A stretch of DNA of 41,164 nucleotides from Erysipelotrichaceae bacterium. Lineage in GTDB: Bacteria; Bacillota_I; Bacilli_A; Erysipelotrichales; Coprobacillaceae. Positions 14,136 to 23,924 of the stretch are shown here, piece by piece. The stretch lies in NCBI GenBank assembly GCA_021201315.1, contig JAJQFG010000106.1, positions 1-41,164 of the forward strand. The letters run 5' to 3'. Numbering within the stretch: the stretch's first letter is position 1; each line of letters begins with the position of its first letter. The position numbers and the translations under genes are program-made. The notes under the pieces are model-generated. The model was not told where the DNA came from, ran no database searches, and worked only from the letters and a program-made list of their open reading frames with translations.

Positions 14136-14757
14136 AATAGCTATTACAAAAGGACGTATTGAAAAACAAGTATGTCAAATGTTAGCAGCTAAGGGATTTG
14201 ACATGGATCCAATTATTCATAAAGATAGAGAATTACTGATTGAAACCAGTGATGGCTTATCTATGATTTTTGCGAAAGCCAATGATGTTTTAACCTTCCT
14301 AGAACATGGTATTGTTGATGTTGGATTTGTTGGTAAAGATACTTTAGAAGATAGTGACTTTCATGATTATTATGAGATGTTGGATTTAGAGATTGGAAAA
14401 TGTTATTTTGCAGTAGCAGCTTATCCTGAATATAAAGATAAAGAGTTTCATAGACGTAAACGTATTGCTTCTAAATATACGAATGTGGCTAAGAAATATT
14501 TTAATGATAAACATGAAGATGTTGAGATTATTAAATTAGAGGGTTCAGTAGAATTAGGACCAGTGGTTGGTTTATCTGATGCGATTGTGGATATTGTAGA
14601 AACAGGATCAACACTTAAGGCTAATGGTTTAGAAGTGATTGAAAAGATTAGTGATATTTCAACAAAGATGATAGTTAATAAGGTTAGTTTAAAGTTTAAA
14701 AAAGATGAGATATTTGCTTTGATTGATGCATTGAAAGGAGAAGAGGAAGATGCTTAA
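14128..14757 (+). CDS. hisG: ATP phosphoribosyltransferase catalytic subunit, short form
   Basis: HisG joins ATP and PRPP in the first step of histidine synthesis. At 209 aa it is the short form lacking the C-terminal regulatory domain, consistent with the hisZ next to it. Motifs include [36 protein letters not shown] and the PRPP-binding [42 protein letters not shown] inside the hisZ end gives the ribosome site. It overlaps hisD by 8 bases. Confidence 0.96.
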   Translation: MIKIAITKGRIEKQVCQMLAAKGFDMDPIIHKDRELLIETSDGLSMIFAKANDVLTFLEHGIVDVGFVGKDTLEDSDFHDYYEMLDLEIGKCYFAVAAYPEYKDKEFHRRKRIASKYTNVAKKYFNDKHEDVEIIKLEGSVELGPVVGLSDAIVDIVETGSTLKANGLEVIEKISDISTKMIVNKVSLKFKKDEIFALIDALKGEEEDA

Positions 14758-16048
14758 AAGATTGGATTTTAAAGGAAGTTATGAAGATATTGCAGTGAAG
14801 TTTAAGACAAGAAAAGAAGATGTTTCTAAACAGGTTAATGATACAGTTTTAGATATTATTGAAGATGTTAAGGTTAACGGGGATAAAGCTTTAATGAAGT
14901 ATTGTCGTCAATTTGATGGCTTTAAGATTAATGATCCTAAGGATTTTATAACGACTAAACAGGAAATTTTAGATGGTGTTTCTGAAGTAGGAACTGATTT
15001 TATAAGAATACTTGAAAGAACAAAAGATCAATTAATTGATTTTCATCAAAATCAAGTCGATAAATCGTGGTCAATGTATAAAGAAAATGGTGTGATGATG
15101 GGACAAATTGTAAGAGGACTAGAAAATGTGGCTTTATATGTGCCAGGTGGAACAGCTACATATCCTTCAACGGTCATGATGAATGCAATTCCTGCAAAAC
15201 TTGCTGGGGTTAAAAACTTAGTGATTATTACTCCAGTTAAAGGTGATGGTAAAGTCAATCCAACGATTTTAGCAGCTGCTTATGTATGCGGTATTGAAAA
15301 AATCTATAAAGTTGGAGGTGCTCAAGGTGTTGCAGCAGTAGCTTATGGGACAAATACGATTCCTCATGTCGATAAAATAGTTGGTCCTGGTAATATCTAT
15401 GTAGCTACAGCTAAAAAATGTTGTTATGGCGTAGTGGATATTGACATGGTGGCTGGTCCAAGTGAAATATTAATTGTGGCAGATGAAAATGCTAATCCAA
15501 AATATGTGGCTGCAGATTTAATGAGTCAGGCTGAACATGATAAACTTGCAAGTGCTATTTTAGTAACAACTTCGCAAGAACTTGTATCAAAAGTAGAAGA
15601 AGAACTAGACAAGCAAATGGCAACATTGCCTAGAAAAGAAATTATTCAATCATCATTGGATAATTATGGTGGTGCTATTATTGTTGATGATATCAAGGAA
15701 GCCTTTGATGTATCTAATTATCTAGCTCCAGAACACTTAGAAGTATTAGTGGATAATCCTATCAATTGTTTACCACTTATCAAAAATGCAGGTTCTATTT
15801 TCTTAGGTGAATATTCTCCTGAACCATTAGGCGATTATATGTCAGGAACAAACCATGTTTTACCAACAGGAGGAACAGCTAAATTCTATAGTGCATTGGG
15901 TGTTTATGATTTTGTGAAATATTCTTCTTATAGTTATTATCCTAAAAATGTCTTATCAACATTTAAAGATGATGTTATGAAATTTGCACATTTAGAAGGT
16001 TTAGATGCACATGCTAATAGTATTGGTGTACGCTTTGAGGAGGAATAA
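14750..16048 (+). CDS. hisD: Histidinol dehydrogenase
   Basis: HisD carries out the last two NAD-dependent oxidations, L-histidinol to L-histidine. The protein has the standard length of 432 aa. Family segments seen are [65 protein letters not shown], the zinc-binding MSQAEHD, and the APEHLEV and [19 protein letters not shown] region. It begins within hisG and is followed by hisB after 2 bases. Confidence 0.97.
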   Translation: MLKRLDFKGSYEDIAVKFKTRKEDVSKQVNDTVLDIIEDVKVNGDKALMKYCRQFDGFKINDPKDFITTKQEILDGVSEVGTDFIRILERTKDQLIDFHQNQVDKSWSMYKENGVMMGQIVRGLENVALYVPGGTATYPSTVMMNAIPAKLAGVKNLVIITPVKGDGKVNPTILAAAYVCGIEKIYKVGGAQGVAAVAYGTNTIPHVDKIVGPGNIYVATAKKCCYGVVDIDMVAGPSEILIVADENANPKYVAADLMSQAEHDKLASAILVTTSQELVSKVEEELDKQMATLPRKEIIQSSLDNYGGAIIVDDIKEAFDVSNYLAPEHLEVLVDNPINCLPLIKNAGSIFLGEYSPEPLGDYMSGTNHVLPTGGTAKFYSALGVYDFVKYSSYSYYPKNVLSTFKDDVMKFAHLEGLDAHANSIGVRFEEE

Positions 16049-16050
16049 CC

Positions 16051-16638
16051 ATGCGTTTGAGTACGATTGAAAGAAATACCAAAGAAACTAAGATAAAAAT
16101 GACTCTTAATTTGGATGGAACAGGCAATTGCCAAATAGATACTGGTGTTGGTTTTATGGATCATATGTTAGAATTATTTGCTTTTCATAGTGGTTTTGAT
16201 TTAGAAGTAACATGTGATGGAGATTTAAAGGTGGATAGTCATCATAGTGTTGAAGATATAGGTATTGTGCTTGGAGAGTGTATTAAAGAAGCATTAGGAG
16301 ATAAAAAGGGTATTACACGTTATGGTGCTTTTACCATTCCAATGGATGAAGCTTTAGTAACAACACATTTAGATTTAAGTGGTCGACCTTATTTGATTTA
16401 CAACGCAACACTTCCAACAGCAATACTTGGAAACTATGAAACGGAAATGACCAAAGAATTCTTTAAGGCTGTGAGTGATCATGCTTTAATGACGCTTCAT
16501 ATTAATGAACATTATGGGGAAAACACGCATCATATTATTGAAGCGATGTTTAAAAGTTTTGGCCGTGCTTTAAAAGAAGCCTGTGCCATTGATGAAAAGA
16601 ATAAGGATAAGGTTGTTTCATCAAAAGGTGTCTTATAA
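16051..16638 (+). CDS. hisB: Imidazoleglycerol-phosphate dehydratase
   Basis: HisB converts imidazole glycerol phosphate to imidazole acetol phosphate using manganese. At 195 aa it is the monofunctional enzyme without the N-terminal phosphatase domain of enterobacterial HisB. Metal-site motifs are GVGFMDHMLELFAFHSGFD, DSHHSVEDIGIVLG, and NEHYGENTHHIIEAMFKSFGRAL. The separate histidinol phosphatase is encoded at 29474-30268. GAGGAGG precedes the ATG by a few bases. Confidence 0.97.
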   Translation: MRLSTIERNTKETKIKMTLNLDGTGNCQIDTGVGFMDHMLELFAFHSGFDLEVTCDGDLKVDSHHSVEDIGIVLGECIKEALGDKKGITRYGAFTIPMDEALVTTHLDLSGRPYLIYNATLPTAILGNYETEMTKEFFKAVSDHALMTLHINEHYGENTHHIIEAMFKSFGRALKEACAIDEKNKDKVVSSKGVL

Positions 16639-16653
16639 AAAGGAGGGGTGATC

Positions 16654-17259
16654 ATGGTTGTTATTATTGATTATAATGTGGGAAATTTGATGAGTGTGCA
16701 AAATGCCTTTAAGCGCATTGGAGTTGAAGCTATTGTTAGTCGTGATCATGATATTATTAGACAAGCTAAGGGTATTGTGCTACCTGGTGTTGGAACATTT
16801 CCCGTGGCTATGGAAAACTTACAAAAGTTTGATTTAATCGATATACTTAATGAAAAAAAAGATGCTGGTATTCCAATACTTGGTATTTGTTTAGGTATGC
16901 AAATTCTTTTTGAAAAAGGTTATGAAATACGTCCAACTGATGGTTTAGGATTTTTACATGGTGAAGTCAAACTCATGGAAGTGGATGATAAGATACCTCA
17001 TATGGGTTGGAATGAACTTGTTTTCAATCAAGAACATCCATTACTTCAAAACATTCAAGAAAAAGATTATGTCTATTTTGTGCATTCTTATGCTGCATTA
17101 CCTGTTGATGATGAACTCATAGCTTATGCAGATTATGGAGGTAAACATATTACGGCTTTGGCAGCTAAAGATAATGTCATGGGATGCCAATTTCATCCTG
17201 AAAAAAGTGGCGCTGTAGGAAAACAAATATTATTAGCTTTTAAGGAGATGATTGTATGA
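16654..17259 (+). CDS. hisH: Imidazole glycerol phosphate synthase glutaminase subunit
   Basis: HisH supplies ammonia from glutamine to HisF. The class I glutamine amidotransferase triad is complete: Cys in GICLGMQILFE, and His and Glu in GCQFHPEKSG. It begins VVIIDYNVGNLMSVQ as in the family. A GTG at 16648 is in frame but touches the AAGGAGGGG ribosome site, so ATG 16654 is used (201 aa). It overlaps hisA by 4 bases. Confidence 0.96.
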   Translation: MVVIIDYNVGNLMSVQNAFKRIGVEAIVSRDHDIIRQAKGIVLPGVGTFPVAMENLQKFDLIDILNEKKDAGIPILGICLGMQILFEKGYEIRPTDGLGFLHGEVKLMEVDDKIPHMGWNELVFNQEHPLLQNIQEKDYVYFVHSYAALPVDDELIAYADYGGKHITALAAKDNVMGCQFHPEKSGAVGKQILLAFKEMIV

Positions 17260-17993
17260 AACTTATACCAGCAATTGATTTAAAAGATGGACAAGCTGTT
17301 CGTCTTTATAAAGGTGATTATAATCAAAAGAAAGTTTATTCATCAACTCCTGAAGAGATTGCTTTAAACTTTGAGAAAATGGGAGCTGATTATCTTCATG
17401 TTGTTGATTTAGATGGGGCTAAAGAAGGTACAACAACGAATCTTGAAACGATTAAAAAAATTCGAAAAGCCATTTCTATACCAATGGAATTAGGTGGTGG
17501 TATTCGTAATATGGAAACAGTCGATCTTTATTTATCTGAAGTTGGTATTGATCGTGTTATACTTGGAACTGCTGCTATTGAAAATCCTGAATTTTTAAAA
17601 GAAGCTTTATATAAATATGGACCGAAACGAATTGTTGTAGGTGTTGATATTAAAGATGGTTATGTTAAAACAGCAGGCTGGTTAGTAGATAGTCAGACAT
17701 ACTATTTGGATTTTATTAAAGAATTAGAAAGTATCGGTATTACAACAATTGTTTGTACTGATATTTCTAAAGATGGGACATTACAAGGACCAAACTTTGA
17801 TATATATGAAACCATACATCAAAATAGTAAGATTCAATTTGTAGTATCTGGTGGGGTTAAAGATGCTAAAGATATTTATAAAGTCAATGAACTTGGTTAT
17901 TATGGATGTATTGTTGGTAAAGCTTATTATGAGGGAAAAATAGATTTGAAAGAGGTGATTGCATGCTTGCAAAAAGAATCATCCCCTGCTTAG
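17256..17993 (+). CDS. hisA: ProFAR isomerase HisA
   Basis: HisA isomerises phosphoribosyl-formimino-AICAR-phosphate, the fourth step. The 245-aa half-barrel duplication shows the catalytic Asp in [15 protein letters not shown], the phosphate site [25 protein letters not shown] and the second catalytic Asp in [17 protein letters not shown]. Its 3' end overlaps hisF by 31 bases, a long overlap that makes coupled translation likely. Confidence 0.97.
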   Translation: MKLIPAIDLKDGQAVRLYKGDYNQKKVYSSTPEEIALNFEKMGADYLHVVDLDGAKEGTTTNLETIKKIRKAISIPMELGGGIRNMETVDLYLSEVGIDRVILGTAAIENPEFLKEALYKYGPKRIVVGVDIKDGYVKTAGWLVDSQTYYLDFIKELESIGITTIVCTDISKDGTLQGPNFDIYETIHQNSKIQFVVSGGVKDAKDIYKVNELGYYGCIVGKAYYEGKIDLKEVIACLQKESSPA

Positions 17994-18730
17994 ATATTAA
18001 GGATGGCAAGGTTGTCAAAGGCGTTAACTTTGTAGGCTTAAAAGATGTTGGCGATCCGATTGAAATAGCTAAGCGTTATGATGAACAATGTGCGGATGAA
18101 GTTGTATTTTTGGATATTACGGCCACTTATGAAAACAGAGATATTATTAAAGATTTGATTCAAAGAGGCGCTAGTGAATTATCGATTCCATTAACAGTTG
18201 GTGGAGGTATTAGAACCATTGATGATTTTCGAATGATTTTATCAAGTGGTGCTGATAAAGTATCAGTCAATTCAGCTGCTATAAAAAATCCACAGCTTAT
18301 TAAAGAAGCATCGGATGAATTTGGAGTACAGTGTGTTGTGGTTGCCATTGATGCTAAGCAAAGAGAAGATAAAAGTGGGTATGATGTCTATATTGCAGGA
18401 GGCAGAATCAATACAGGCTTAGATCTTATCGAATGGGTGAAACAATGTGAAGAATTAGGCGCAGGTGAAATCTTATTAACATCTATGGATAAAGATGGTA
18501 CCAGAGATGGCTTTGATATAGATATGTTAAATGCGGTTATTGACGTTGTTTCCATTCCTGTTATTGCCAGTGGGGGCTGTGGTGGCAAGGAAGATATTGT
18601 CGAAGCTTTTGAAAAAACCAATTGTGATGCAGCACTAGCAGCTTCATTATTCCACTATGGTGAAGCAACTATCGATGAAGTCAAAGAATTATGTAAAGAA
18701 CATCATATACCAGTAAGGAGAAATAATTAA
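17963..18730 (+). CDS. hisF: Imidazole glycerol phosphate synthase cyclase subunit
   Basis: HisF forms imidazole glycerol phosphate and AICAR with ammonia from HisH. The 255-aa barrel has [19 protein letters not shown] with the catalytic Asp, [40 protein letters not shown] with the second catalytic Asp, and [10 protein letters not shown]. The start lies inside hisA behind AAAGAGGTG. Its stop shares a base with the hisIE start (TAATG). Confidence 0.97.
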   Translation: MLAKRIIPCLDIKDGKVVKGVNFVGLKDVGDPIEIAKRYDEQCADEVVFLDITATYENRDIIKDLIQRGASELSIPLTVGGGIRTIDDFRMILSSGADKVSVNSAAIKNPQLIKEASDEFGVQCVVVAIDAKQREDKSGYDVYIAGGRINTGLDLIEWVKQCEELGAGEILLTSMDKDGTRDGFDIDMLNAVIDVVSIPVIASGGCGGKEDIVEAFEKTNCDAALAASLFHYGEATIDEVKELCKEHHIPVRRNN

Positions 18731-19374
18731 TGAGACCAGATTTTGAGAAAGGCAATGGCTTAGTACCAGCCATTGTCCAAGACTATCAAACAAAACAAGT
18801 ATTAATGCTAGCTTATGTCAACGAAGAAGCATATGATAAAATGCTAGAAACTAAAGAAACCTATTATTGGTCAAGATCACGTCAAGAATTATGGCATAAG
18901 GGTGAAACATCAGGACATTTTCAATATATTAAAGGCATGTATTTGGATTGTGACGTAGATACATTATTAATATATGTTGAACAAATAGGTGCAGCCTGTC
19001 ATACAGGTTCTTATTCATGCTTTTTTAATGAAATATTGCCTTATAAGTTTAATGATACAATCTTTCATGAGCTCTATGATGTGATTAAAGATAGAGACAT
19101 TCATCCTATAGAGAAATCTTATACCAATTATCTTTTAAATGAAGGCGTTGATAAGATTTGTAAAAAAGTGGGTGAAGAAGCAAGTGAAACGATTATTGCT
19201 GCTAAAAATGATAATAAAGATGAGCTTATTGGTGAAATAAGTGATCTTTTCTATCATGTATTTGTATTAATGTACAATCAAGGTGTAACCGTAGAAGATA
19301 TCGAAAATAAGCTTGCTCAAAGGCATCGAATATCAGGTAATAAAAAAGATTTTCATACACGTGGTGACTATTAA
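18730..19374 (+). CDS. hisI: Bifunctional PR-AMP cyclohydrolase / PR-ATP pyrophosphatase
   Basis: This fusion performs the second and third steps. Residues 1-105 are the HisI cyclohydrolase with [17 protein letters not shown] and the zinc-site motifs DCDVDTLL and [11 protein letters not shown]. Residues about 115-200 are the HisE pyrophosphohydrolase with [16 protein letters not shown] and [16 protein letters not shown]. Total length 214 aa. It is the last biosynthetic gene of the operon; its stop overlaps the GNAT start by one base. Confidence 0.96.
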   Translation: MRPDFEKGNGLVPAIVQDYQTKQVLMLAYVNEEAYDKMLETKETYYWSRSRQELWHKGETSGHFQYIKGMYLDCDVDTLLIYVEQIGAACHTGSYSCFFNEILPYKFNDTIFHELYDVIKDRDIHPIEKSYTNYLLNEGVDKICKKVGEEASETIIAAKNDNKDELIGEISDLFYHVFVLMYNQGVTVEDIENKLAQRHRISGNKKDFHTRGDY

Positions 19375-19811
19375 TGATCCAATATCGTAAAGCTACTATC
19401 AATGATTTAGAACTATTAGTGAGTATTCGAAAAAGAGATATGATGATGTTTTCATCACTACCTTTAACAGATGAAGTTATCATCAATATTAGAAACTTTT
19501 ATAAAAACAAACTTGAAAATCATGAAATATTAACATTATTAGGTTACGATAAAGATATGCTTATATCAACAGCCACTATCTACTATTACCATATACTACC
19601 TAGCTGTTCTATTCCTAGAGGCTTAGTAGGACAAATCAGTAATGTTTGGGTTGATGATCAATATCGTCGTCAAGGCATAGCAACAAAGATGCTACAATAT
19701 CTAGAAGATTATAGTGATGTGAATATGATTTGTTTAAATAGTTCTACCAATGAATTATATGAAAAACTAGGATATAAGTTAAAGGATAATTATTTTGTGA
19801 AGAGTGTCTAG
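19374..19811 (+). CDS. GNAT-family N-acetyltransferase
   Basis: An acetyl-CoA-dependent acetyltransferase of 145 aa. It opens IQYRKATINDLELLVSIRK and carries the core motif A, GQISNVWVDDQYRRQGIATKMLQYLED, which binds the CoA pyrophosphate. The substrate is unknown. Its ATG overlaps the hisIE stop (TAATG), so it is co-translated with the histidine genes, but nothing in the protein ties it to histidine. The operon terminator overlaps its stop codon. Confidence 0.9.
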   Translation: MIQYRKATINDLELLVSIRKRDMMMFSSLPLTDEVIINIRNFYKNKLENHEILTLLGYDKDMLISTATIYYYHILPSCSIPRGLVGQISNVWVDDQYRRQGIATKMLQYLEDYSDVNMICLNSSTNELYEKLGYKLKDNYFVKSV

Positions 19812-19826
19812 GGACATTCTTTTTTA
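19801..19826 (+). terminator. Terminator of the histidine operon
   Basis: The stem 19801-19808 with 19813-19820 (8 bp, one G-U) encloses the GNAT stop codon and is followed by a T run. Confidence 0.82.
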
Positions 19827-19878
19827 TAAAATATTAAGATAATAATTTCACAAAATATTGAAATAACCTACATTTTTA

Positions 19879-19907
19879 TTTGAAGTGTTGGTTTATTATG
19901 CTATAAT
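19879..19907 (+). promoter_or_regulatory. Promoter of the hydrogenase operon
   Basis: TATAAT at 19902-19907 has TGC directly before it, giving an extended -10. The -35 is TTTGAA (17-base spacer). A 9-bp hairpin with arms CGTGTATAT/ATATATACG follows in the 60-base leader, ending before the AAAGGAG ribosome site. Confidence 0.7.
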
Positions 19908-19967
19908 GAGACGTGTATATGGTTATATCTTTTATAATATATACGAATGAAAGGAGAATGAGGAAAA

Positions 19968-20453
19968 ATGTTGAAACAAGAGTATTTAGATAGAATTGAT
20001 GCAATTGTTGAAAAACATAAAGACGAAAAAGGTCCTATTAAATTAATGCTTCATGAAATTCAAGATGAATTAGGATATATCCCATTTGAAGCAATGCAGA
20101 AAATGTCTGAAACACTTCAAGTTCCAATGTCAAAAATTTATGGTGTCGTGACGTTCTATTCACAATTTACAACTGAGCCAAAAGGAAAACATGTTATTTC
20201 AGTATGCTTAGGAACTGCATGTTATGTTAATGGTTCACAAACGATTTTGGATCTTTTATCAGAAATGACAGGTTGTGCAGTTAATTCAACAAGTGAGGAC
20301 GGATTGTTTTCTATTGATGCTACACGTTGTGTTGGTGCATGTGGCTTAGCACCAGTTGTAAGTGTGGATGGTACAGTATTCGGCTGTAAAAAACAACTTG
20401 AAGAATTAAAAATGCTTGTCTTAGATTATAAGAAGGAAGAATCTGTTGCATGA
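19968..20453 (+). CDS. hydC: HydC/NuoE-like [2Fe-2S] subunit of bifurcating hydrogenase
   Basis: This thioredoxin-fold [2Fe-2S] protein is the small subunit of an NADH/ferredoxin-linked [FeFe] hydrogenase. At 161 aa it has the helical N-terminal domain (VEKHKDEKGPIKLMLHEIQDELGYIP) and four cluster cysteines, Cys80 and Cys85 in CLGTAC and Cys121 and Cys125 in CVGAC. It is the first gene after the operon promoter. The downstream order, with regulatory genes placed before hydB and hydA, differs from the compact hydCBA arrangement. The next gene overlaps by 4 bases. Confidence 0.92.
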   Translation: MLKQEYLDRIDAIVEKHKDEKGPIKLMLHEIQDELGYIPFEAMQKMSETLQVPMSKIYGVVTFYSQFTTEPKGKHVISVCLGTACYVNGSQTILDLLSEMTGCAVNSTSEDGLFSIDATRCVGACGLAPVVSVDGTVFGCKKQLEELKMLVLDYKKEESVA

Positions 20454-20809
20454 AATTAAAAGAAATTATTGATACAGTTTCTGCAAAAGAAATATATATT
20501 GATGATCCTCGTGTTTATGATATTGATTTTAACGATGCTTTTGGTACTGATTTAATGAGCGATGCTTTATGTACATTACGTGATAGTGATGAAACATCAT
20601 TACTTATATCAGGTTTAGCTAATATGCAATTATTTCATACAGCGAATACTTTGGATTTGCCTGTGGTTTTAATAGTTAGAGGCAAAAATGTTGATGATTA
20701 CATGATTAATGGTGCTAAAATGGGTGGCGTTAGTATTTTATCAACAGATTATTCGATGTATGAAACATGTGGTTTGTTGTATGAAGCAGGACTAGGTAAA
20801 CATGCTTAA
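20450..20809 (+). CDS. DRTGG-like domain protein (first copy)
   Basis: This 119-aa protein resembles stand-alone DRTGG domains that accompany clostridial hydrogenase genes. It has an alternating alpha/beta pattern with SLLISGLANMQLFHTANTL and a VVLIVRGKNVDDYMINGAKMGGVSILST segment. The domain is known as a regulatory part of CBS/HPr-kinase-like and pta-like proteins; its ligand here is unknown. It overlaps the neighbours by 4 and 8 bases. A second, shorter relative lies at 22378-22704. The family call is from memory of pattern and context. Confidence 0.65.
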   Translation: MKLKEIIDTVSAKEIYIDDPRVYDIDFNDAFGTDLMSDALCTLRDSDETSLLISGLANMQLFHTANTLDLPVVLIVRGKNVDDYMINGAKMGGVSILSTDYSMYETCGLLYEAGLGKHA

Positions 20810-21212
20810 ACAATATGATGTTAAAAAAGATAGCTATGAGACTGCTGGATATGCTTCTTATGATATTAAAAGTATATTAAAAACTATAGGTATTAATCCT
20901 AAGGTTTTAAAACGTATATCTATTGCCTGCTATGAAGCAGAGATTAATCTCGTCATTCATTCGGACGGTGGAACCATTACTTTTGAAATTAATGAAGATG
21001 ATGGAAGTGTTACACTTTGTTTTGATGATGTTGGACCAGGTATTCCTAACATCGAAAAAGCTTTGACACCTGGCTATTCTACAGCTTCTAATAAAGCAAG
21101 GGAATTTGGCTTTGGTGCAGGCATGGGACTAGATAATATGAAAAATTGTGCTACAACATTTGATATTCAATCATCTAAAGAAGGTACACATTTAAGGATG
21201 ACTTTTGTATGA
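20802..21212 (+). CDS. RsbW/RsbT-like ATP-binding (anti-sigma-type) kinase domain
   Basis: A GHKL ATPase domain protein of 136 aa with the N box EAEINLVIHS, G1 box DDVGPGIPNIEKALTPGYST and G2 box GFGAGMGLDNM. The fold is that of serine-kinase anti-sigma factors and the RsbT switch kinase. No anti-anti-sigma (STAS) partner or sigma factor is in the window, so its target may be one of the Fe-S or DRTGG proteins beside it. It overlaps both neighbours. Confidence 0.85.
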   Translation: MLKQYDVKKDSYETAGYASYDIKSILKTIGINPKVLKRISIACYEAEINLVIHSDGGTITFEINEDDGSVTLCFDDVGPGIPNIEKALTPGYSTASNKAREFGFGAGMGLDNMKNCATTFDIQSSKEGTHLRMTFV

Positions 21213-22381
21213 CATCCGTTATTAGTTGGTCAGCAAGCAGTTGTCAAGGCTGTATTAAGTGTTTGAAAGCATGTCCTGTAGAAGCTATATCCATTGTTAA
21301 TCGTAAAGTACAAATTGATGAAGAAAAATGTATTCATTGTGATATATGTATGCGTACTTGCCCATCCCATGTTTTAAGGGTCAATGGTTGTCATATTTCT
21401 GATACTTTAGGTGAACATGAATATAATGTGGTTTTAGTACCTACAAGTATATTATCAGAGATGAAATCGTTTACAGAGTTTCAGCAAGTCTGTTTAGCTA
21501 TCAAAAAATTAGGCTTTGATGAAGTAGCTGAATATAGTGATATAGAAGGTTATCTCTATCATCAGGCTTTGATCGATAGTAGTAAACAAGAGGGTGTATG
21601 GTTGACATCTTTTTGTCCAACCATTAATCAATTAATAGAAAAACATTATCCAACTTTGTTTGATCAAATTATTCCTTATGAATATCCTGTAGAAGTAGCT
21701 GCTAAGCTTATTCGTAAACGTTATAAGGATAAAAATGTTGGCATTTATTCATTATGTGAATGTGTAGGTAAGATGCTACTTGCTAAAAAACCATTTGGTA
21801 ATGAAGAATCCAATATAGATTATGCTTTAAGTATTTCTCATGTTTTTCCGAAGATTAATCATTTAAAGAATGAAGATACTTTAGATATTGATATTAATAA
21901 ATATGGGGTTAAAAGTGTAGTCAGTCAAACATATAGTGATCATCATAAGTCATTAGTTAAGATTGATGGTTTGAATCAAGCTAAGCATTTTTTGAATTTA
22001 TTGGAGTTTGATAATTTAGAAAATGTGGATTTAGGGGCTTTATATGCTTGTTATGAAGGATGTATTGGTGGTTATTATCTATGGTCTAATCCTTATGATG
22101 GTGGCTATCATTTGGAAAATATGATGGATAATTATCAACAGGATATTGTTCATTTAAATAAAGAGGACTATCTCTTAGATAGAGAATTAGATTTAAAAGA
22201 TCAAAAATCGATGAAAGAACGTATTGCTTGGGTTAAAAGAATTAATGCAATATTAGATACTTTACCACAATTTGATTGTGGCGCTTGTGGGTTTGCGAAT
22301 TGTCGTAGTTTAGCAGAAAATGTTGAAAAAGGTTTAGTAAGTGTTGATACGTGTCGTGTCAGAAAAGGTGGTCAATCATGA
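21209..22381 (+). CDS. Fe-S protein with degenerate [FeFe]-hydrogenase-like domain, possible sensor
   Basis: Residues 13-60 form a 2x[4Fe-4S] ferredoxin domain (CQGCIKCLKACP, then CIHCDICMRTCP). Residues 70-325 resemble the hydrogenase large-subunit C-terminal domain but with altered H-cluster loops: LTSFCPT for TSCSPGW, LCECVGK for MPCVAKK, and ACYEGCIGG for GCPGGCINGGG. Residues 350-385 are a further Fe-S motif, CGACGFANCRSLAENVEKG plus a later Cys. At 390 aa the missing catalytic residues suggest a cluster-bearing sensor or scaffold and not a hydrogen-producing enzyme. It sits between ATPase and DRTGG genes, overlapping both by 4 bases. Confidence 0.82.
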   Translation: MTSVISWSASSCQGCIKCLKACPVEAISIVNRKVQIDEEKCIHCDICMRTCPSHVLRVNGCHISDTLGEHEYNVVLVPTSILSEMKSFTEFQQVCLAIKKLGFDEVAEYSDIEGYLYHQALIDSSKQEGVWLTSFCPTINQLIEKHYPTLFDQIIPYEYPVEVAAKLIRKRYKDKNVGIYSLCECVGKMLLAKKPFGNEESNIDYALSISHVFPKINHLKNEDTLDIDINKYGVKSVVSQTYSDHHKSLVKIDGLNQAKHFLNLLEFDNLENVDLGALYACYEGCIGGYYLWSNPYDGGYHLENMMDNYQQDIVHLNKEDYLLDRELDLKDQKSMKERIAWVKRINAILDTLPQFDCGACGFANCRSLAENVEKGLVSVDTCRVRKGGQS

Positions 22382-22704
22382 TTTTAAAGGATTTTATTAA
22401 AGAAGTTCATTTAGAAACTTGTAATGACGTAGAATTATCAAATGATGTGAATGATATTTATATTGGTGATTTATTGAGCTTTGTGATGGCTAATGGTCAA
22501 GAAGGAGCATTGTGGTTGACTGTTCAAAAGCATGTGAATGTTGTTGCTGTGGCATCTCTACTTGATTTTGCAGGCATTGTTTTTGTTGAAGGTGTAGAAC
22601 CTGATGTACAAACAATAGAAAAAGCAACTCAAGAAAACATACCACTTCTTAAAAGCTCATTATCTAGTTATGAACTCGTAAAGGAAATTATTCATGTTTT
22701 ATGA
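22378..22704 (+). CDS. DRTGG-like domain protein (second copy)
   Basis: At 108 aa this protein shares the layout of the product at 20450-20809: an LKDFIKEV start like LKEIIDTV, then an acidic linker, a strand-rich core (EGALWLTVQKHVNVVAVASLLD) and a final alpha/beta segment (NIPLLKSSLSSYELVKEII). The start at 22378 overlaps the preceding stop (ATGA); the frame open from 22351 lies inside the upstream gene. Its ligand is unknown. It may pair with the other DRTGG-like protein. Confidence 0.62.
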   Translation: MILKDFIKEVHLETCNDVELSNDVNDIYIGDLLSFVMANGQEGALWLTVQKHVNVVAVASLLDFAGIVFVEGVEPDVQTIEKATQENIPLLKSSLSSYELVKEIIHVL

Positions 22705-23389
22705 TTTGCATATTCATTCAGCTCTGTCACCTTGTGCAGATGATGATATGACTATCAATAATATTGTGAATATGGCTTATATTAAAGAATTAGATATGAT
22801 AGCGATATCTGATCATAATTCAGTGAAACAGCTTTATCATTTGAATCAAGTTGCTAAAGATAAGGTCAAATATATTTATGCGGTAGAAATTCAAACCAGA
22901 GAAGAAGTCCATGTTTTAGGTTATTTTTTACATGATGCTTCACTAGATGCTATTCAAGCTTTTTTGGATGAATATCTTATTGAAGAACCTAATGATGATA
23001 TTTATTTTGGACATCAATATATTTTAAATGAAATGGATGAAATTATTGGCATAGAAGATCGCTTGTTATTAAAATCTTTAGATTTATTATTACCTGATGT
23101 AATACAACATATTCATGATTTAGGTGGCGTAGCTGTATTAGCACATGTGATGGCAAGACGCTTTTCAGTAATGAATATTTATTATTATATTGATGAGAAA
23201 TGGGATTTTGATGGTTTTGAAATAACAGATGATGCTCAATATGATGTATTGGTGAATCAATTTCCATTTTTAAAAGATAAAGTTTGTTTATTTAATAGTG
23301 ATGCTCATAATTTATTTGATATAAGTGAACCAATTCATGAAATAGATGAAGATGTATTTTATTCAATGTGGAGGAAACGTTATGGATGA
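22694..23389 (+). CDS. PHP-domain metal-dependent phosphoesterase
   Basis: The PHP fold of 231 aa has the metal-binding motifs YDLHIHSALSPCADDDMT, ISDHNSV, AVEIQTREEVHVLGYF, VLAHVM and NSDAHNL. It is distinct from the HisJ-type phosphatase further downstream and closer to the TrpH/YciV group of PHP proteins acting on nucleotides. In this cluster a nucleotide signal or a dephosphorylation role is conceivable. It overlaps its neighbours by 11 and 8 bases. Confidence 0.85.
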   Translation: MFYDLHIHSALSPCADDDMTINNIVNMAYIKELDMIAISDHNSVKQLYHLNQVAKDKVKYIYAVEIQTREEVHVLGYFLHDASLDAIQAFLDEYLIEEPNDDIYFGHQYILNEMDEIIGIEDRLLLKSLDLLLPDVIQHIHDLGGVAVLAHVMARRFSVMNIYYYIDEKWDFDGFEITDDAQYDVLVNQFPFLKDKVCLFNSDAHNLFDISEPIHEIDEDVFYSMWRKRYG

Positions 23390-23924
23390 GTTATCTTTGT
23401 ATATATTAGATATTGCTTATAATTCTATTAGAGCCAATGCTAAACATATAACTATTAAAATTATTGATAGTATCAAAGATAATATCATTCAAATCACAAT
23501 TATTGATGATGGCATAGGTATGAGTGAAGAAATGGTGAATAAGGTTATTGATCCATTCTATACAACACGTACAACAAGAAAAGTTGGTTTGGGTATACCG
23601 ATGCTTAAACAAAATGCAGAATTAACAGGTGGATATTTAAACATTACATCTAAAGAAAATGTTGGTACGACAATTGATGTGACATTTATTAAAGATAATA
23701 TAGATACACCAGTGATGGGAGATCTCATAGAGAGTCTGTTAACATTAATACAAGCGGATGAAAGTATTGATTATTATTTTGAATATACAAGTGATGAAGG
23801 AAACTTTATATTAGATACAAATGAAATGAAAGAAATATTAGGTGAGGTTCCCATTAATGAACCTGAAGTCCTATTATGGATAAAAGACTATATGAAGGAG
23901 GGTCTTTATGAAATCATTAGATGA
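23382..23924 (+). CDS. Histidine-kinase-like ATPase (HATPase_c) protein
   Basis: The GHKL ATPase domain shows N box LDIAYNSIRANAKHITI, G1 IDDGIGM, F box IDPFYTTRTTRKV and G2 GLGIPMLKQNAELTGG. There is no sensor, no phospho-accepting His domain and no response regulator nearby. After the domain 50 residues form an extra C-terminal part. Length 180 aa from ATG 23382, which has GTGGAGG upstream; the frame open from 23346 lies within the PHP gene. It may phosphorylate a protein of this cluster or act by ATP binding alone. Confidence 0.83.
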   Translation: MDELSLYILDIAYNSIRANAKHITIKIIDSIKDNIIQITIIDDGIGMSEEMVNKVIDPFYTTRTTRKVGLGIPMLKQNAELTGGYLNITSKENVGTTIDVTFIKDNIDTPVMGDLIESLLTLIQADESIDYYFEYTSDEGNFILDTNEMKEILGEVPINEPEVLLWIKDYMKEGLYEIIR

